This document shows positions 50,528 through 61,743 of a DNA stretch of 64,000 bases, one piece after another. Both the position numbers and the translations under genes were made by a program. The stretch spans positions 1 to 64,000 of the forward strand of contig JAFXZI010000002.1 in assembly GCA_017541325.1 (NCBI GenBank). The letters run 5' to 3'. The notes below the pieces were generated by a model, which saw only the letters and a program-made list of their open reading frames with translations, was not told the DNA's origin and did not search any database. Source of the DNA: Bacilli bacterium (GTDB lineage Bacteria; Bacillota_I; Bacilli_A; RF39; UBA660). How positions within the stretch are numbered: position 1 is the stretch's first letter; each line of letters begins with the position of its first letter.

Positions 50528-51459
50528 TAAATGAAAATAATATAAATAGTTTTTTAAATAAATATATAGATTTTGTAAATAATATTAGTAACAACAATAA
50601 TTATCAAGAAAATATAAAACATGTATTATATTTAATAATACCTGCTTTTGTGGTTAAATATGGTTTTAAATATGAAAATCTTATTTTAAAAGCATTTAAT
50701 GAGACTCCGATTGTACTTAATAATCATGAAATGGGTAATTGTACTGCTTTCTTTTCAAGAATAATTAAAGAGAATAAAGAAGGACTTCCAAAATATTACA
50801 CTCAAAAATTAATAGTTTTAAACAATTATAATAATTACTCTTTAATTGATTTACTAGATAATATAGCTCATGAATTTAATCATGTTATAAATTCTTTAAT
50901 AAATGAAATAAAATATGATGATGAAAGTGTTAGTATGCGTACTGGATTAAGTTATATTACTTATAATATTAATGATTTAAGTAAACCAAGCGGAAAATCA
51001 GAAGATGTTATTTTAGAAGAAATAATTAATACTAAACAAACTGAAGATGTTTTAAAAATTATTAAATCTTTTTCTAACTATAAAATAGAAAATGTTGAAT
51101 TTGAAAATGCTTTATATGCAGTTAATAGTTTAATTAAAGATGATTATTCATCAAATGCTTATTTCTTACAATCATATATATGTAAAGAATTAATGCGTAA
51201 TAAAACTTTTATTCCAACGATTGAAAATCTCAGATTAAATGGAAACACTGACGATATAGAGCACTGGTTTGATGATATTACCAATATAAAAAAGAGTTAT
51301 CAGAAATTGATTGCTCTCTTAAATGAAATAGTTAGTCTCGAAGAAAAAACTGGTAAAAACTCTATTTTTAAGAAATATTACATTAATAAAATTAGACAAA
51401 AGATGAGAGATGTTCAAGAAATAGTTAATGAATTTGAAAATAATTGCATATTCAAATAA
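50524..51459 (+). CDS. hypothetical protein with a zincin-like HExxH motif
   Basis: 311 residues, no signal peptide. LDNIAHEFNHVINSLI near 117-132 holds an HEFNH (HExxH) zinc-binding motif. A downstream Glu that might be the third ligand lies in DVILEEIINTKQTE near 161-174. The protein is otherwise helical and unrecognised. It is coupled to the macrodomain gene and converges with the next gene, with one stop directly beside the other. Confidence 0.65.
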   Translation: MINENNINSFLNKYIDFVNNISNNNNYQENIKHVLYLIIPAFVVKYGFKYENLILKAFNETPIVLNNHEMGNCTAFFSRIIKENKEGLPKYYTQKLIVLNNYNNYSLIDLLDNIAHEFNHVINSLINEIKYDDESVSMRTGLSYITYNINDLSKPSGKSEDVILEEIINTKQTEDVLKIIKSFSNYKIENVEFENALYAVNSLIKDDYSSNAYFLQSYICKELMRNKTFIPTIENLRLNGNTDDIEHWFDDITNIKKSYQKLIALLNEIVSLEEKTGKNSIFKKYYINKIRQKMRDVQEIVNEFENNCIFK

Positions 51460-52734
51460 CTATTTTTTTTCTTGAGTAAAAATACTACCATTTGTAATAA
51501 TTTGTTTTCTTATAACATTACTATTTTGATTTTTAAATTTTTCGTCTAAGAAGTAATAGTATGTACCAGGAGTAATAACTCCATTTAAACGTAATAATTC
51601 ACTACCAGTAACTCCTAGTATTTGATCAATTAATTTAACACAATTAGTCCACATAGCATAATATAATCTATAATCACTATTTTGATTAAACTTATAAAAT
51701 TTTGCTTTAGTAGCATAATATAATTCACTTCCATAGTCTTCATAATGAGTAGATTTATCAACTTCAGCAGGACCTTTCCATCTATATGTTTCACTCATTA
51801 TTCTTTCTAATTCTTTCTCAACTTTTTCTTTTTGTTTATCAGTTAAGCTTATTCCAAAAGCAAAGAATGTTTTGTTAGAGTGTTCAGTACAGAATTTTAA
51901 ATATTTATCTCTATTATCAAGAGTGAATAATACTCCATCTCCAACTGTATCAAAGAATCTTTTAGAATTTTCATCATATGAACCATATGAATAAACTCTT
52001 CCATTATAAACTAAATCTGTATGTCCAAATTTACCAATATTGCTATCTTTAACTGCAACTAGTATTTCTAAATCAATATTTTCGTTAGTATTCTTTTTGT
52101 TGTAAGATTGATTTTTTTCATTTAAATTCTTGTTTATTCTTTCAGAAACACTAAAAGGAATAAATAAAGAAATTATTGTTGGAATTGTCCATCTAAATTT
52201 TCTTCCTTTATTTCCTCGAGTATGATATTCATAAAAGAACTCTCCTATATAATGGATAGAAATAATAATAAAGTATATTCCAAGAACATATGTAAGAACA
52301 GATAAACTATCAACAGGATTGTTGATAATTATAAATGAAAAAATAAAATCTAAGATGGCACTAATAAAAAGACGAACAAAACCTTTATATTTTTCTTGTT
52401 TGTAAACAACTACTGTGGATAATTTTACTATTCCTATAAGTAGCAAATATAAGCTTAAGAGAATTGGAAATATGGCTAGCAATCTAAATTTATCCATTAA
52501 AAAGAAATAACCAGCAATAATAAGAAAAACTGATCTTAAAATATTTTGTATTCCTTTTCTTCTTAAGATATTAAATGCAGTAATAATAAAACCAATTATA
52601 ATTATTGATAGTGAAACAATTAGATGAAATAAATCCATTGTAACGTTTGGTAAAAAGAACACTAATAGACCAAGTATTAAGAAACTAAAAATATAAAAAA
52701 TATAGGTTAGATTTGCAGTAGAACTTTTTTTCAT
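51460..52734 (-). CDS. membrane protein: DUF308-like helices plus permuted NlpC/P60-like domain
   Basis: 424 residues. Residues about 8-185 form five or six membrane helices like HdeD/DUF308 proteins. Residues about 225-424 look like a circularly permuted papain-like (NlpC/P60-type) domain: GHTDLVYNGRVYSYG near 242-256 supplies the His, and WTNCVKLIDQIL near 366-377 supplies the Cys. Start ATG 52734 (MKKSS) follows GGGGTG. The enzyme domain may cut peptides or lipids, but the substrate is unknown. Confidence 0.7.
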   Translation of the reverse strand: MKKSSTANLTYIFYIFSFLILGLLVFFLPNVTMDLFHLIVSLSIIIIGFIITAFNILRRKGIQNILRSVFLIIAGYFFLMDKFRLLAIFPILLSLYLLLIGIVKLSTVVVYKQEKYKGFVRLFISAILDFIFSFIIINNPVDSLSVLTYVLGIYFIIISIHYIGEFFYEYHTRGNKGRKFRWTIPTIISLFIPFSVSERINKNLNEKNQSYNKKNTNENIDLEILVAVKDSNIGKFGHTDLVYNGRVYSYGSYDENSKRFFDTVGDGVLFTLDNRDKYLKFCTEHSNKTFFAFGISLTDKQKEKVEKELERIMSETYRWKGPAEVDKSTHYEDYGSELYYATKAKFYKFNQNSDYRLYYAMWTNCVKLIDQILGVTGSELLRLNGVITPGTYYYFLDEKFKNQNSNVIRKQIITNGSIFTQEKK

Positions 52735-52850
52735 AAAGCACCCCATTTATCAACACTATTCTACCATATTTTCGGAAAATAATAAAAAAATCATTTACTT
52801 GAATAGAGACATTGAAAATGCTATTATAATTATAGAAAAAAGGTGATTTA

Positions 52851-55800
52851 ATGAGAGGTAAATATATAGAGTTTTTAAAAAATTGTAAGATAATAACAGA
52901 ACATTATGAATATCTTGTAAATCTTACAAAAAACCATATATTTGTTGGAGCTACTAATGAATGGATAATCGATAACTTTTATCTTATAGTAGAAACAAAA
53001 AATAATTTAAAGAGAAATTATAAGACTAATAAAAACCTCAAACATTCAATGACTAATGTTAATATGTTCGAAATAATGACTGAAATATTTGAAAAGAACA
53101 ACTATGATATGTCATATAAGTCATTGGTAAGAGAACTTAATGCATATCAACTTAAAAACGGTGTTTATTTAACTTATAGAAACTTAGAAACAATACCTAG
53201 TGTTATAGGTATGATTGTAATAGATAGAATTAAAAAATTATGTGTTGCTAAAAGAGATGAACAAGACGAAAAACAAAAAGTAAGAGATTTAATTAAAGAA
53301 ATAAATGAACGTCGTGAAAATGGAGAAAAAATAGATTTAAAAGATTATATTCAGATAGATGAATCTATAATTAGTAATAGATATTATTTAGGTCAATTAA
53401 ATTCTGAACTTCAAGAATATGGTGATTTAGCTAATGAAGTATTTAAAGATTTAAATGAATTATTAGAGAAAAATAATATTAATATTAAAGAAGTTGCAAA
53501 AAGAGAGAGCCAAGAAAGTATTGAAAACAATATTTTAATATCTAATCTTTTTAATGACTTAAAACTAATAGCAAGAATTGATTCTTTAACTTTAATTAAT
53601 AAAGTAAGTAGAACTGAAAAACTATTAGAAGAGGATTCTATTTATGAAAATATGACTGCTGAGACTAAGCAATTATATAGAGAAGAAATAATCCGAAAGA
53701 GTAAAAAATCTAATGAACTTTCTTATACTGAAAGTTTAATGAAAAGAAGTAAAGAATTAAATAAGCATGTTGGTGAATTATTAATAGAAAGACCTAATTA
53801 TGAATTAAGAAGTAGAGTCTATGTTGCTAGTATTGCTTTATTTACAATTCTAATATCTCTTTTATTATCTTTTTTAATCTTTAAACATATAATATTAGGA
53901 TTTATTTTATTCTTAGTGCCAGTTAGTGAAGTTGTAATTCAAGTTACAAATAAAGTTTTTTTAAGAATATATAGATGTAAGCCACTTCCTAAAATGGATT
54001 ATAGCAAAGGAATACCTAAAGAAAATGCTACTATGATAGTTATTCCTACTATAACTAAAAACACTAAAAAAATTGATGAAATGTTTGAAAATTTAGAAAT
54101 ATATTATTTAGCTAATAAAACAAATAATTTGTACTTCTCACTTTTAGGAGATTGTTTCCAAAATGATGAGGCGTATCATAAAGATGATGAAGTTATTGCA
54201 GAATACGGATTAAATAAATGTAAGGAATTAAACAAGAAATATGGAAAAGACTTATTCTATTTTGTTTATCGTAAGAGAATATATAACAAAAGTGAAGATA
54301 GTTATCTTGGATATGAAAGAAAAAGAGGTGGATTATTACACTTCAATAAACTATTACTTCATACTATGGATGAAGCAGAAAAAGAAAAATACATTTATTG
54401 TGAAAACATATCTAATTTAAAAGCTAATATAAAATATGTAATAACATTAGATGCAGATACAGAATTAATTTTAGGTGCAGCTCAAAAACTAGTTGGATTA
54501 ATGGCACATCCATTAAATAAACCTATTTTAAATAAAAATAAGAATAAAGTTATTGATGGATATGCTATAGTACAACCTAAAATTGGAATAGATATTGAAT
54601 CTACTAATGCTTCTGCTTATTCTCAATTAATCGCAGGAATAGGAGGACTAGATGTTTATTCAAATATAGTTCCTAATCTTTACCAAGATGCTTTTGGTGA
54701 AGGTAGTTTCTGGGGTAAAGGTATATATGATCTAGAAATATATAATAAGGTACTAGAAAATGCATTTCCTGATTTATTAATTTTAAGTCATGACTTAATA
54801 GAATGTGCTTATTTAAGATGTGGATATGCATCAGATATTGAAGTAGTAGACGGTTTCCCTGCTGAGTTCTTAGTTGATACAAATCGTCAACACCGTTGGA
54901 CTAGGGGAGATATTCAAATAATTGGATGGTTAAAGAAAAAGATTCGTAATAAACAAAATAGAGTCATTAAAAACCCTATCTCTTTAATATCTAAATTTAA
55001 AATATTTGATAATGTACGTAGGGTTTTACTTAATCCATCATTATTACTGTTAATCATTTTATCTTTTTATTCAACAAAAGTTTATCCAATGTATACATTA
55101 CTAGTAGTACTTGTAGTTATTACTCTACCAATTATTATTCATATTAGAGAATTCTTAAGCATACAAGCAAAAAGAAGAGGTGGAGTAAAATATTATGAAG
55201 ATCTACTATTTGGTAATTTTGCAGTAATAGCAAGAGTAGTTATTTCATTTATTACTATTCCATATTATGCTTATCTATATTTAGATGCAGCAATTAGAAG
55301 TTTATATCGTATGTTTATTTCTCATAAGAAATTATTAAATTGGACTACTTCTGAAGATGCAGCTAAGATGATGAAAAATGATATTTTAACTTATATTAAG
55401 GCATTTAAATTTAATTATTTAGTTGTATTAGTTTTATTCATTACAACACTATTATTTAAATTTAAATATAAAACTGCAATAATGCTACTTTCTTTATTAT
55501 TTATAGTTGCTCCATATGTAATGTGGTTAGTAAGTAGAAAAAATAAAAAAGAAGAAATTGCATTAAGTGCAAACGATAAGAAAGAACTTGAAAATATTGC
55601 ATATCATACTTGGACTTTCTTTGATGATTTATTAAAACCTGATACTAATTATTTAATACCTGATAATTATCAAGAAAATAGAGAAGAAAAAGTAGATAAT
55701 AAAACTTCTCCTACAGATATTTCTATGTCTATAACTGCAGTTATTTCTGCATATGCTCTTGAATTTATTAATAAGAAAACTGCTTTAGAAAAATTAAATG

Positions 55801-58800
55801 GAATAATTAAGACATTAGAAAAACTAGAAAAATGGAATGGTCATTTATATAACTGGTATCGTATTGATACGCTTGAAAAAATGTATCCAAGTTTTGTCTC
55901 ATCAGTAGATAGTGCTAATCTTGCAATTTCACTTCTTACTCTTGAACAATTTTTAAAAGAGTTAAAAGAAGATGAACTATCTGATAGATGTGAAACATTG
56001 TTTAAAGCTATGGATTATTCTGTATTCTATACTGATGAAGATGTATTTAGTATCGGATATGATACTCAAGAAGATAGATTAACTCCGTTTAATTATAATA
56101 AGTTTGCAAGCGAAAGTAGAATTTTGAGTTTTATTGCAATCGCTAAAGGAGACGTAAAAAGTAAACACTGGTTATGCCTAGATAAAACATTGACTAAATA
56201 TAAAAATCGTAAAGGACTTGTTTCATGGTCTGGAACATCTTTTGAATATTTCATGCCTATGCTTTATATGAAGAGATATAGTAATACTCTTCTTGATGAA
56301 TCATATAATTTTGCATATTTCTGCCAAAAAGAATATATGAAAGAAGTAAATCCAGATTATCCTTGGGGAATATCAGAATCTGCATATGCAGAACTTGATG
56401 ATGCATTAAATTACAAGTATAAAGCTTTTTCAACTCCATACTTAAAAATGATTGAAGATAAAGAACAAAGAGTTGTTTTATCTCCATATTCTAGTGCTCT
56501 TGCTATAGATATTAATCCTAAAGAAGTAACTAAAAACTTAGAACATTTCAAAAAGCTTGATATGTTTGGACAATATGGATTCTATGAATCATATGACTAT
56601 GATAAAGGAGAAAAAGTATTATCATACTTCTCCCACCATCAAGGAATGATTCTTGCATCTATTGCTAATAATTTAAAAAATGAATTATTAAGAAATTATT
56701 TCCATAAAGATGTAAGAGTACAAGCATTTAATATTTTACTTAAAGAAAAAGCTCAAATTAATACAATTATTGATCTTAAGATGTTCGGATATAAGAAATT
56801 TGATTACGAACGTGAAAAAGTTGAAAATGATATTAGAGAATTTTTTGGAATTAATGAAGAACCAGAAATATCAATTTTATCTAATTCTAAATACTCTATA
56901 CTAATTAATGATCGTGGTAATGGATTTAGTAGATATAAAACTATTCAATTAAATAGATATCGTAAAGTAACTAAACAAGATTATGGTAATTTTATCTATA
57001 TTAAAGATTTATCTAATAATAAAGTTTGGTCTAATACATATGCTCCAACTAATGTAGAACCAGATAAATACAATGTTGTATTTGCAACAGACCGTATTAA
57101 ATTTATAAGACGTGATGGAGATATTAGTACTAAAACTGAAATGATTGTAACTGGAGATAAGAATGCTGAAATTAGAAAAGTTTCATTTAAAAATGCTAGT
57201 AATGTAGATAAGACTTTAGAAATTACTTCTTATATGGAACCAATTATTGAAGAAAATGCAGCAGATGTAGCTCATCGTACATTTAACAACTTATTTGTAA
57301 GTAGTTCTTTTGATGAGAATACTAATTCACTTATTATGTGCCGTAAGAATAATACTAGAGGAACAAGACATTATGTAATTGGAAAACTATTTACAACTGG
57401 TGAAGAAAGAGAAGTTACTTATGAAACAGAAAGATCTAATTTCATAGGAAGAAACTTAAATGTTGATCAACCTCTTGCTTTAACTAAGAAAAAATTAACT
57501 AATACAGTTGGATCTAATATTGACCCAGTTATGAGTTTAAGAACAAATATAGTAGTTCCTGCTAATGGATCTAAAACAATATATTATATTTGTGGTTTTG
57601 CTAAATCTAAGAAACAAGTACTTGAGATAGTAAATGAATATAGTTCAAAACTTAGAATTGATGAAGCATTTAAATATGCTACTTTAGCTAATAATATAAG
57701 TACTAGACGTCTTAATATTACTGGACCTAATATGAGAACTTATAATATTATGCTTAATTATCTATATCAAACAAGTAAGAGATTCGTAAAAGATGAAAGA
57801 AAAGCTCTTCTAGGTCTTAATAGTATGAATCAAACTAATTTATGGAAGTTTGGTATTACTGGAGATTTACCTATAATTCTTTTAGATATTAATGAAAGTG
57901 AACATATTTCTTTCCTTGAAGATGTATTAAAAGCATATGAATATTTCAAAACTAAATCTATATTTGTAGATGTAGTAATTATTAATAGAGAAATTGATAA
58001 ATATAAAGGAATTATTAATCATAAAGTAGAACAAGAATTATATCGTATGAATACTTTATATAACTTTAATTCTACTCCTGGTACAGTATATGTACTTGAT
58101 TCTAATGATGTTAATCATGATGAATTAATATTACTAAACATGGTAGCTAGATTAAGATTTAATACTAAAACTGATATTAGTCTTGATGAAAGTATTAAAG
58201 AGTTACAAACAGAAAACAGATTAGCAAATTATCAACCTCAAAAGATTGATCATGGAAAAGAAACAAAAGACTATGAGTCAAAATTAGAATTCTTTAATGG
58301 GTATGGTGGATTCAGCAAAGATGGACGTGAATATGTGATAACTAATCCTAATACACCAACACCATGGTTTAATGTAATTGCTAATAAGAATTTTGGTACT
58401 TTAGTTTCTAATAATGAATGTGGATTTACATATGCATATAATAGCCAAATGTTTAAAATAACTTCTTGGACAAACGATATTGTTCTTAATGATAAAACAG
58501 AAGGAATTAATATAGATGATGTAGTGGTAGACCCATCTCTAGCTCGTCATGGATTTGGTTATTCTGTATTTAATCATAACGGAAGTACATATGAACTAGA
58601 AACTACGCAATTTGTTGCGAAAGAAGATACTATTAAATTCTATCGTTCTAAATTAAAAAATATTACAAAGTCAAAGAAAAAATACAATTTGACTTTCTGG
58701 ATTAATCCGACATTTGGTGCTAATGAAGAAAAATCAAGTCGTTATCTATTAAGTGATTATTATGAAAATTTAAATGCTATTACTATTAGAAATGTTTATA

Positions 58801-60539
58801 GTCCTGATTTTTCACATATAACAGCATTCTTAACTTCTACTTTGCCTATAAAGAGCTATTCAGTAGAAAGAATAGTATATAAGAGTATTAATGTAGAAAT
58901 TGAACTAGAACCAGATGAAGAAAAAGATTTTGCTTTTATGTTGGGTACAGAAATAGGTACTGATAAAGTAAAAGAATTAATTGAAAAATATAGTGGATTA
59001 AAAGAAATAGATAAAGAGTTAAAGTCTGTTAAAGATTATTGGAATAAAGAATTATCAACAGTTATTGTTAAAACTGATGATAAGACTTTTGATAACGTTT
59101 TAAATGGATGGTATAAATATCAAACTTTAGCTTCAAGAATTTATGCACGAGCTGGATTCTATCAAGTAGGTGGAGCTTTTGGTTTCCGTGATCAATTACA
59201 AGATTCAATTAATTTAGTAACAGTTGATCCAGAACTTGCTAAGAATCAAATTCTAAATAATGCAAGACATCAATTTATGGAAGGTGACGTTCTACATTGG
59301 TGGCATGAAAATAACCGCTTAGGTTTAAGAAGTAGATATAAAGATGATTATTTATGGTTAATATATGCTGTTTCAGAATATTGTCGTGTAACAGAAGACT
59401 ATAAAATTCTCGAGGAAAAAGTACCTTTTGTTGCTGGTCAACTATTAGCTGATTTCGAAGCAGAAAGAGGAATGAATTACAGTTATACAAAAGAAGAAGC
59501 AACATTATATGATCACTGTTTAATTGCCTTAAATCTTTCTATGTATAAAATGGGACATAATGGTCTACCTCTAATGGGTGGGGGAGACTGGAATGATGGA
59601 ATGAACAAGATCGGTATTAAAGGAATTGGTACTAGTGTTTGGTTAGGTTTCTTCCAATATGCCATTGTGGAAAGATTTGTTGAACTAACTAAAAAATATG
59701 ATAGTAAAATCGATATTTCTAAATATAAAAAATTTAATGAAAAATTAAAAGAAACACTAAATACAGTTGCTTGGGATGGAGATTATTACTTAAGAGCTTT
59801 CTATGATAATGGAAAGAAATTAGGTTCATTAGAAAACTCTGAATGTAGAATCGATTTAATATCTCAAAGCTTCTCAATTCTTACCGATATTATTCCAAAA
59901 AACAGAATAGATAGTGTTATTGAATCTGTTGAATCTAATTTAGTAGATAGAAAAATAGGTATTATAAAACTTCTAGATCCGCCTTTTGGTAAAACAAAAG
60001 ATATTCCAGGATATATTATGGATTATCCAAAAGGAATAAGAGAAAACGGAGGACAATATACACATGCTGCGTCATGGTATATCATGTCTTTGTTAAAACT
60101 TGGTATGAATGATAGAGCGTTTGATTACTATCAAATGATCAATCCGGTTAATAGAACAATTGCTAAGGAATTTGTAGATGTATATAAGATTGAACCATAT
60201 GTTATCGCAGGAGATATTTATAGCAACTACAATCATCCAGGTAGAGGTGGATGGAGTTGGTATTCTGGAAGTAGTGGATGGTTCTATAATATAGGATTAA
60301 CTAAAATACTTGGATTTACAAAAAGAGGTAATAAGATATCTATTAATCCAGCTACTCCAAAAAGATGGAAGAAATTTGAGTTAGAATATCATTATTTAGA
60401 TACTACTTATAAAATAAAAGTAAATCTAAATTCTGTAAAAGAAAGTATTACTCTAGATGGAGAATTATTAGATAAAAACTTCTTTACTATAAAAAATGAT
60501 AAACGAGTTCATGCAGTAATTATCAATAAGAAAGGATGA
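52851..60539 (+). CDS. NdvB-type cyclic beta-glucan synthase (GT84 + GH94 domains)
   Basis: 2,562 residues, one of the largest genes here. An N-terminal helical region (1-320) and membrane segments near 320-365 lead to a GT84-like glycosyltransferase (about 390-720) with LDADTELILG near 533 and RQHRWTRGD near 681. More membrane segments follow (about 730-900). A glucoamylase-like region covers about 930-1380. GH94 phosphorylase-like parts cover about 1400-2562, with GFRDQLQDS near 2110 and GGDWNDGMN near 2245 holding the catalytic Asp. NdvB/Cgs makes cyclic beta-1,2-glucan. The pgi gene follows by 4 bp. Confidence 0.88.
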   Translation: MRGKYIEFLKNCKIITEHYEYLVNLTKNHIFVGATNEWIIDNFYLIVETKNNLKRNYKTNKNLKHSMTNVNMFEIMTEIFEKNNYDMSYKSLVRELNAYQLKNGVYLTYRNLETIPSVIGMIVIDRIKKLCVAKRDEQDEKQKVRDLIKEINERRENGEKIDLKDYIQIDESIISNRYYLGQLNSELQEYGDLANEVFKDLNELLEKNNINIKEVAKRESQESIENNILISNLFNDLKLIARIDSLTLINKVSRTEKLLEEDSIYENMTAETKQLYREEIIRKSKKSNELSYTESLMKRSKELNKHVGELLIERPNYELRSRVYVASIALFTILISLLLSFLIFKHIILGFILFLVPVSEVVIQVTNKVFLRIYRCKPLPKMDYSKGIPKENATMIVIPTITKNTKKIDEMFENLEIYYLANKTNNLYFSLLGDCFQNDEAYHKDDEVIAEYGLNKCKELNKKYGKDLFYFVYRKRIYNKSEDSYLGYERKRGGLLHFNKLLLHTMDEAEKEKYIYCENISNLKANIKYVITLDADTELILGAAQKLVGLMAHPLNKPILNKNKNKVIDGYAIVQPKIGIDIESTNASAYSQLIAGIGGLDVYSNIVPNLYQDAFGEGSFWGKGIYDLEIYNKVLENAFPDLLILSHDLIECAYLRCGYASDIEVVDGFPAEFLVDTNRQHRWTRGDIQIIGWLKKKIRNKQNRVIKNPISLISKFKIFDNVRRVLLNPSLLLLIILSFYSTKVYPMYTLLVVLVVITLPIIIHIREFLSIQAKRRGGVKYYEDLLFGNFAVIARVVISFITIPYYAYLYLDAAIRSLYRMFISHKKLLNWTTSEDAAKMMKNDILTYIKAFKFNYLVVLVLFITTLLFKFKYKTAIMLLSLLFIVAPYVMWLVSRKNKKEEIALSANDKKELENIAYHTWTFFDDLLKPDTNYLIPDNYQENREEKVDNKTSPTDISMSITAVISAYALEFINKKTALEKLNGIIKTLEKLEKWNGHLYNWYRIDTLEKMYPSFVSSVDSANLAISLLTLEQFLKELKEDELSDRCETLFKAMDYSVFYTDEDVFSIGYDTQEDRLTPFNYNKFASESRILSFIAIAKGDVKSKHWLCLDKTLTKYKNRKGLVSWSGTSFEYFMPMLYMKRYSNTLLDESYNFAYFCQKEYMKEVNPDYPWGISESAYAELDDALNYKYKAFSTPYLKMIEDKEQRVVLSPYSSALAIDINPKEVTKNLEHFKKLDMFGQYGFYESYDYDKGEKVLSYFSHHQGMILASIANNLKNELLRNYFHKDVRVQAFNILLKEKAQINTIIDLKMFGYKKFDYEREKVENDIREFFGINEEPEISILSNSKYSILINDRGNGFSRYKTIQLNRYRKVTKQDYGNFIYIKDLSNNKVWSNTYAPTNVEPDKYNVVFATDRIKFIRRDGDISTKTEMIVTGDKNAEIRKVSFKNASNVDKTLEITSYMEPIIEENAADVAHRTFNNLFVSSSFDENTNSLIMCRKNNTRGTRHYVIGKLFTTGEEREVTYETERSNFIGRNLNVDQPLALTKKKLTNTVGSNIDPVMSLRTNIVVPANGSKTIYYICGFAKSKKQVLEIVNEYSSKLRIDEAFKYATLANNISTRRLNITGPNMRTYNIMLNYLYQTSKRFVKDERKALLGLNSMNQTNLWKFGITGDLPIILLDINESEHISFLEDVLKAYEYFKTKSIFVDVVIINREIDKYKGIINHKVEQELYRMNTLYNFNSTPGTVYVLDSNDVNHDELILLNMVARLRFNTKTDISLDESIKELQTENRLANYQPQKIDHGKETKDYESKLEFFNGYGGFSKDGREYVITNPNTPTPWFNVIANKNFGTLVSNNECGFTYAYNSQMFKITSWTNDIVLNDKTEGINIDDVVVDPSLARHGFGYSVFNHNGSTYELETTQFVAKEDTIKFYRSKLKNITKSKKKYNLTFWINPTFGANEEKSSRYLLSDYYENLNAITIRNVYSPDFSHITAFLTSTLPIKSYSVERIVYKSINVEIELEPDEEKDFAFMLGTEIGTDKVKELIEKYSGLKEIDKELKSVKDYWNKELSTVIVKTDDKTFDNVLNGWYKYQTLASRIYARAGFYQVGGAFGFRDQLQDSINLVTVDPELAKNQILNNARHQFMEGDVLHWWHENNRLGLRSRYKDDYLWLIYAVSEYCRVTEDYKILEEKVPFVAGQLLADFEAERGMNYSYTKEEATLYDHCLIALNLSMYKMGHNGLPLMGGGDWNDGMNKIGIKGIGTSVWLGFFQYAIVERFVELTKKYDSKIDISKYKKFNEKLKETLNTVAWDGDYYLRAFYDNGKKLGSLENSECRIDLISQSFSILTDIIPKNRIDSVIESVESNLVDRKIGIIKLLDPPFGKTKDIPGYIMDYPKGIRENGGQYTHAASWYIMSLLKLGMNDRAFDYYQMINPVNRTIAKEFVDVYKIEPYVIAGDIYSNYNHPGRGGWSWYSGSSGWFYNIGLTKILGFTKRGNKISINPATPKRWKKFELEYHYLDTTYKIKVNLNSVKESITLDGELLDKNFFTIKNDKRVHAVIINKKG

Positions 60540-60543
60540 TTAT

Positions 60544-61743
60544 ATGTTAAAATTTGATTTTGAAACTTATAATGAAAACTTTATCAAAAAAAGTGATTTA
60601 TCTTCATATAAGGATAAACAAAAAAAGATTAAATTAGATTTTTTAAGTGGTGACTTATCTCAATGGTTAAGTACAAAAACATATATTTCTGAAAAAGAAT
60701 TAAAAGATATTAAATCTACTGCTAAAAAGATAAGAGATATTTGTGATGTATTTGTGGTCATTGGTATAGGTGGTTCTTATATGGGAGCTAAAGCTGTTAT
60801 TTCTGCTCTTGAAAAAAAGAACAGGCCTAGAAAACCAGAAATTATCTTTTTTGGAAACAGTATAAATGCAATGGATTATAGAGAGACACTAGATTACATC
60901 AAAAATAAAGATATTTGTGTTAATGTAATATCTAAATCAGGAACTACATTAGAACCATCTCTAGCATTTGATGCAGTTATGGAACTTATGGAAAAAAAAT
61001 ATAGTGAATCTGAACTTAAAGATAGGGTATTTGTAACAACAGATGCAAATAAAGGAACTCTAAGAGAACTTGTTAACAAAAAAGGATATAAATCATTTGT
61101 TGTTCCAGATAATGTAGGAGGAAGATATTCTGTTTTAACTCCTGTTGGATTACTTCCTATAGCAGTAGCTGGAATTAGAATAGAAGAACTATTAATAGGT
61201 GCTGAAGAAGCTATAAAAAATGAATTAGATGATGCTATTAAATATGCAACTATTAGAGATATTCTAGATAAAAAAGGAAAAAGTATAGAATCATATACTA
61301 TATATAATAAAAGGTTATATTACTTTACTGAGTGGTTAAAACAATTATTTGCTGAGACACAAGGTAAGGATGGAAAAGGAATATTTCCTGTTTCTAATAT
61401 AAATAGTAGAGATTTACACTCTATGGGACAATTCTTACAAGAAGGTAAAAATATCATCTTTGAAACAGTAATTGGAGTAAATGATGAAGATGATTTTACT
61501 GTAGGAAAATATAATCTTAATAGATTAAATGATATTGCTTTAACTAGTGTTGCTCAAGCACATAAGAATGGATATACACCTTCTTCTATAATATGGATAA
61601 ATAGAATAGATGAAAAATATCTAGGAGAATTAATTCAGTTCTTCTTTATGAGTGCTATTGCAGGAGGAAAATTACTTGATATAAATCCTTTTGATCAACC
61701 TGGAGTTGAAGAATATAAAAAATTGATTAAAAGCAATTTATAA
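60544..61743 (+). CDS. pgi: glucose-6-phosphate isomerase
   Basis: It interconverts glucose 6-phosphate and fructose 6-phosphate. VVIGIGGSYMGAKAV near 71-85, ISKSGTTLEPSLAF near 129-142 and ETQGKDGKGIFPVS near 270-283 are signatures. At 399 residues it is about 40 shorter than Bacillus Pgi, mainly through shorter N-terminal and C-terminal parts. It is in one transcript with the glucan synthase. Confidence 0.95.
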   Translation: MLKFDFETYNENFIKKSDLSSYKDKQKKIKLDFLSGDLSQWLSTKTYISEKELKDIKSTAKKIRDICDVFVVIGIGGSYMGAKAVISALEKKNRPRKPEIIFFGNSINAMDYRETLDYIKNKDICVNVISKSGTTLEPSLAFDAVMELMEKKYSESELKDRVFVTTDANKGTLRELVNKKGYKSFVVPDNVGGRYSVLTPVGLLPIAVAGIRIEELLIGAEEAIKNELDDAIKYATIRDILDKKGKSIESYTIYNKRLYYFTEWLKQLFAETQGKDGKGIFPVSNINSRDLHSMGQFLQEGKNIIFETVIGVNDEDDFTVGKYNLNRLNDIALTSVAQAHKNGYTPSSIIWINRIDEKYLGELIQFFFMSAIAGGKLLDINPFDQPGVEEYKKLIKSNL

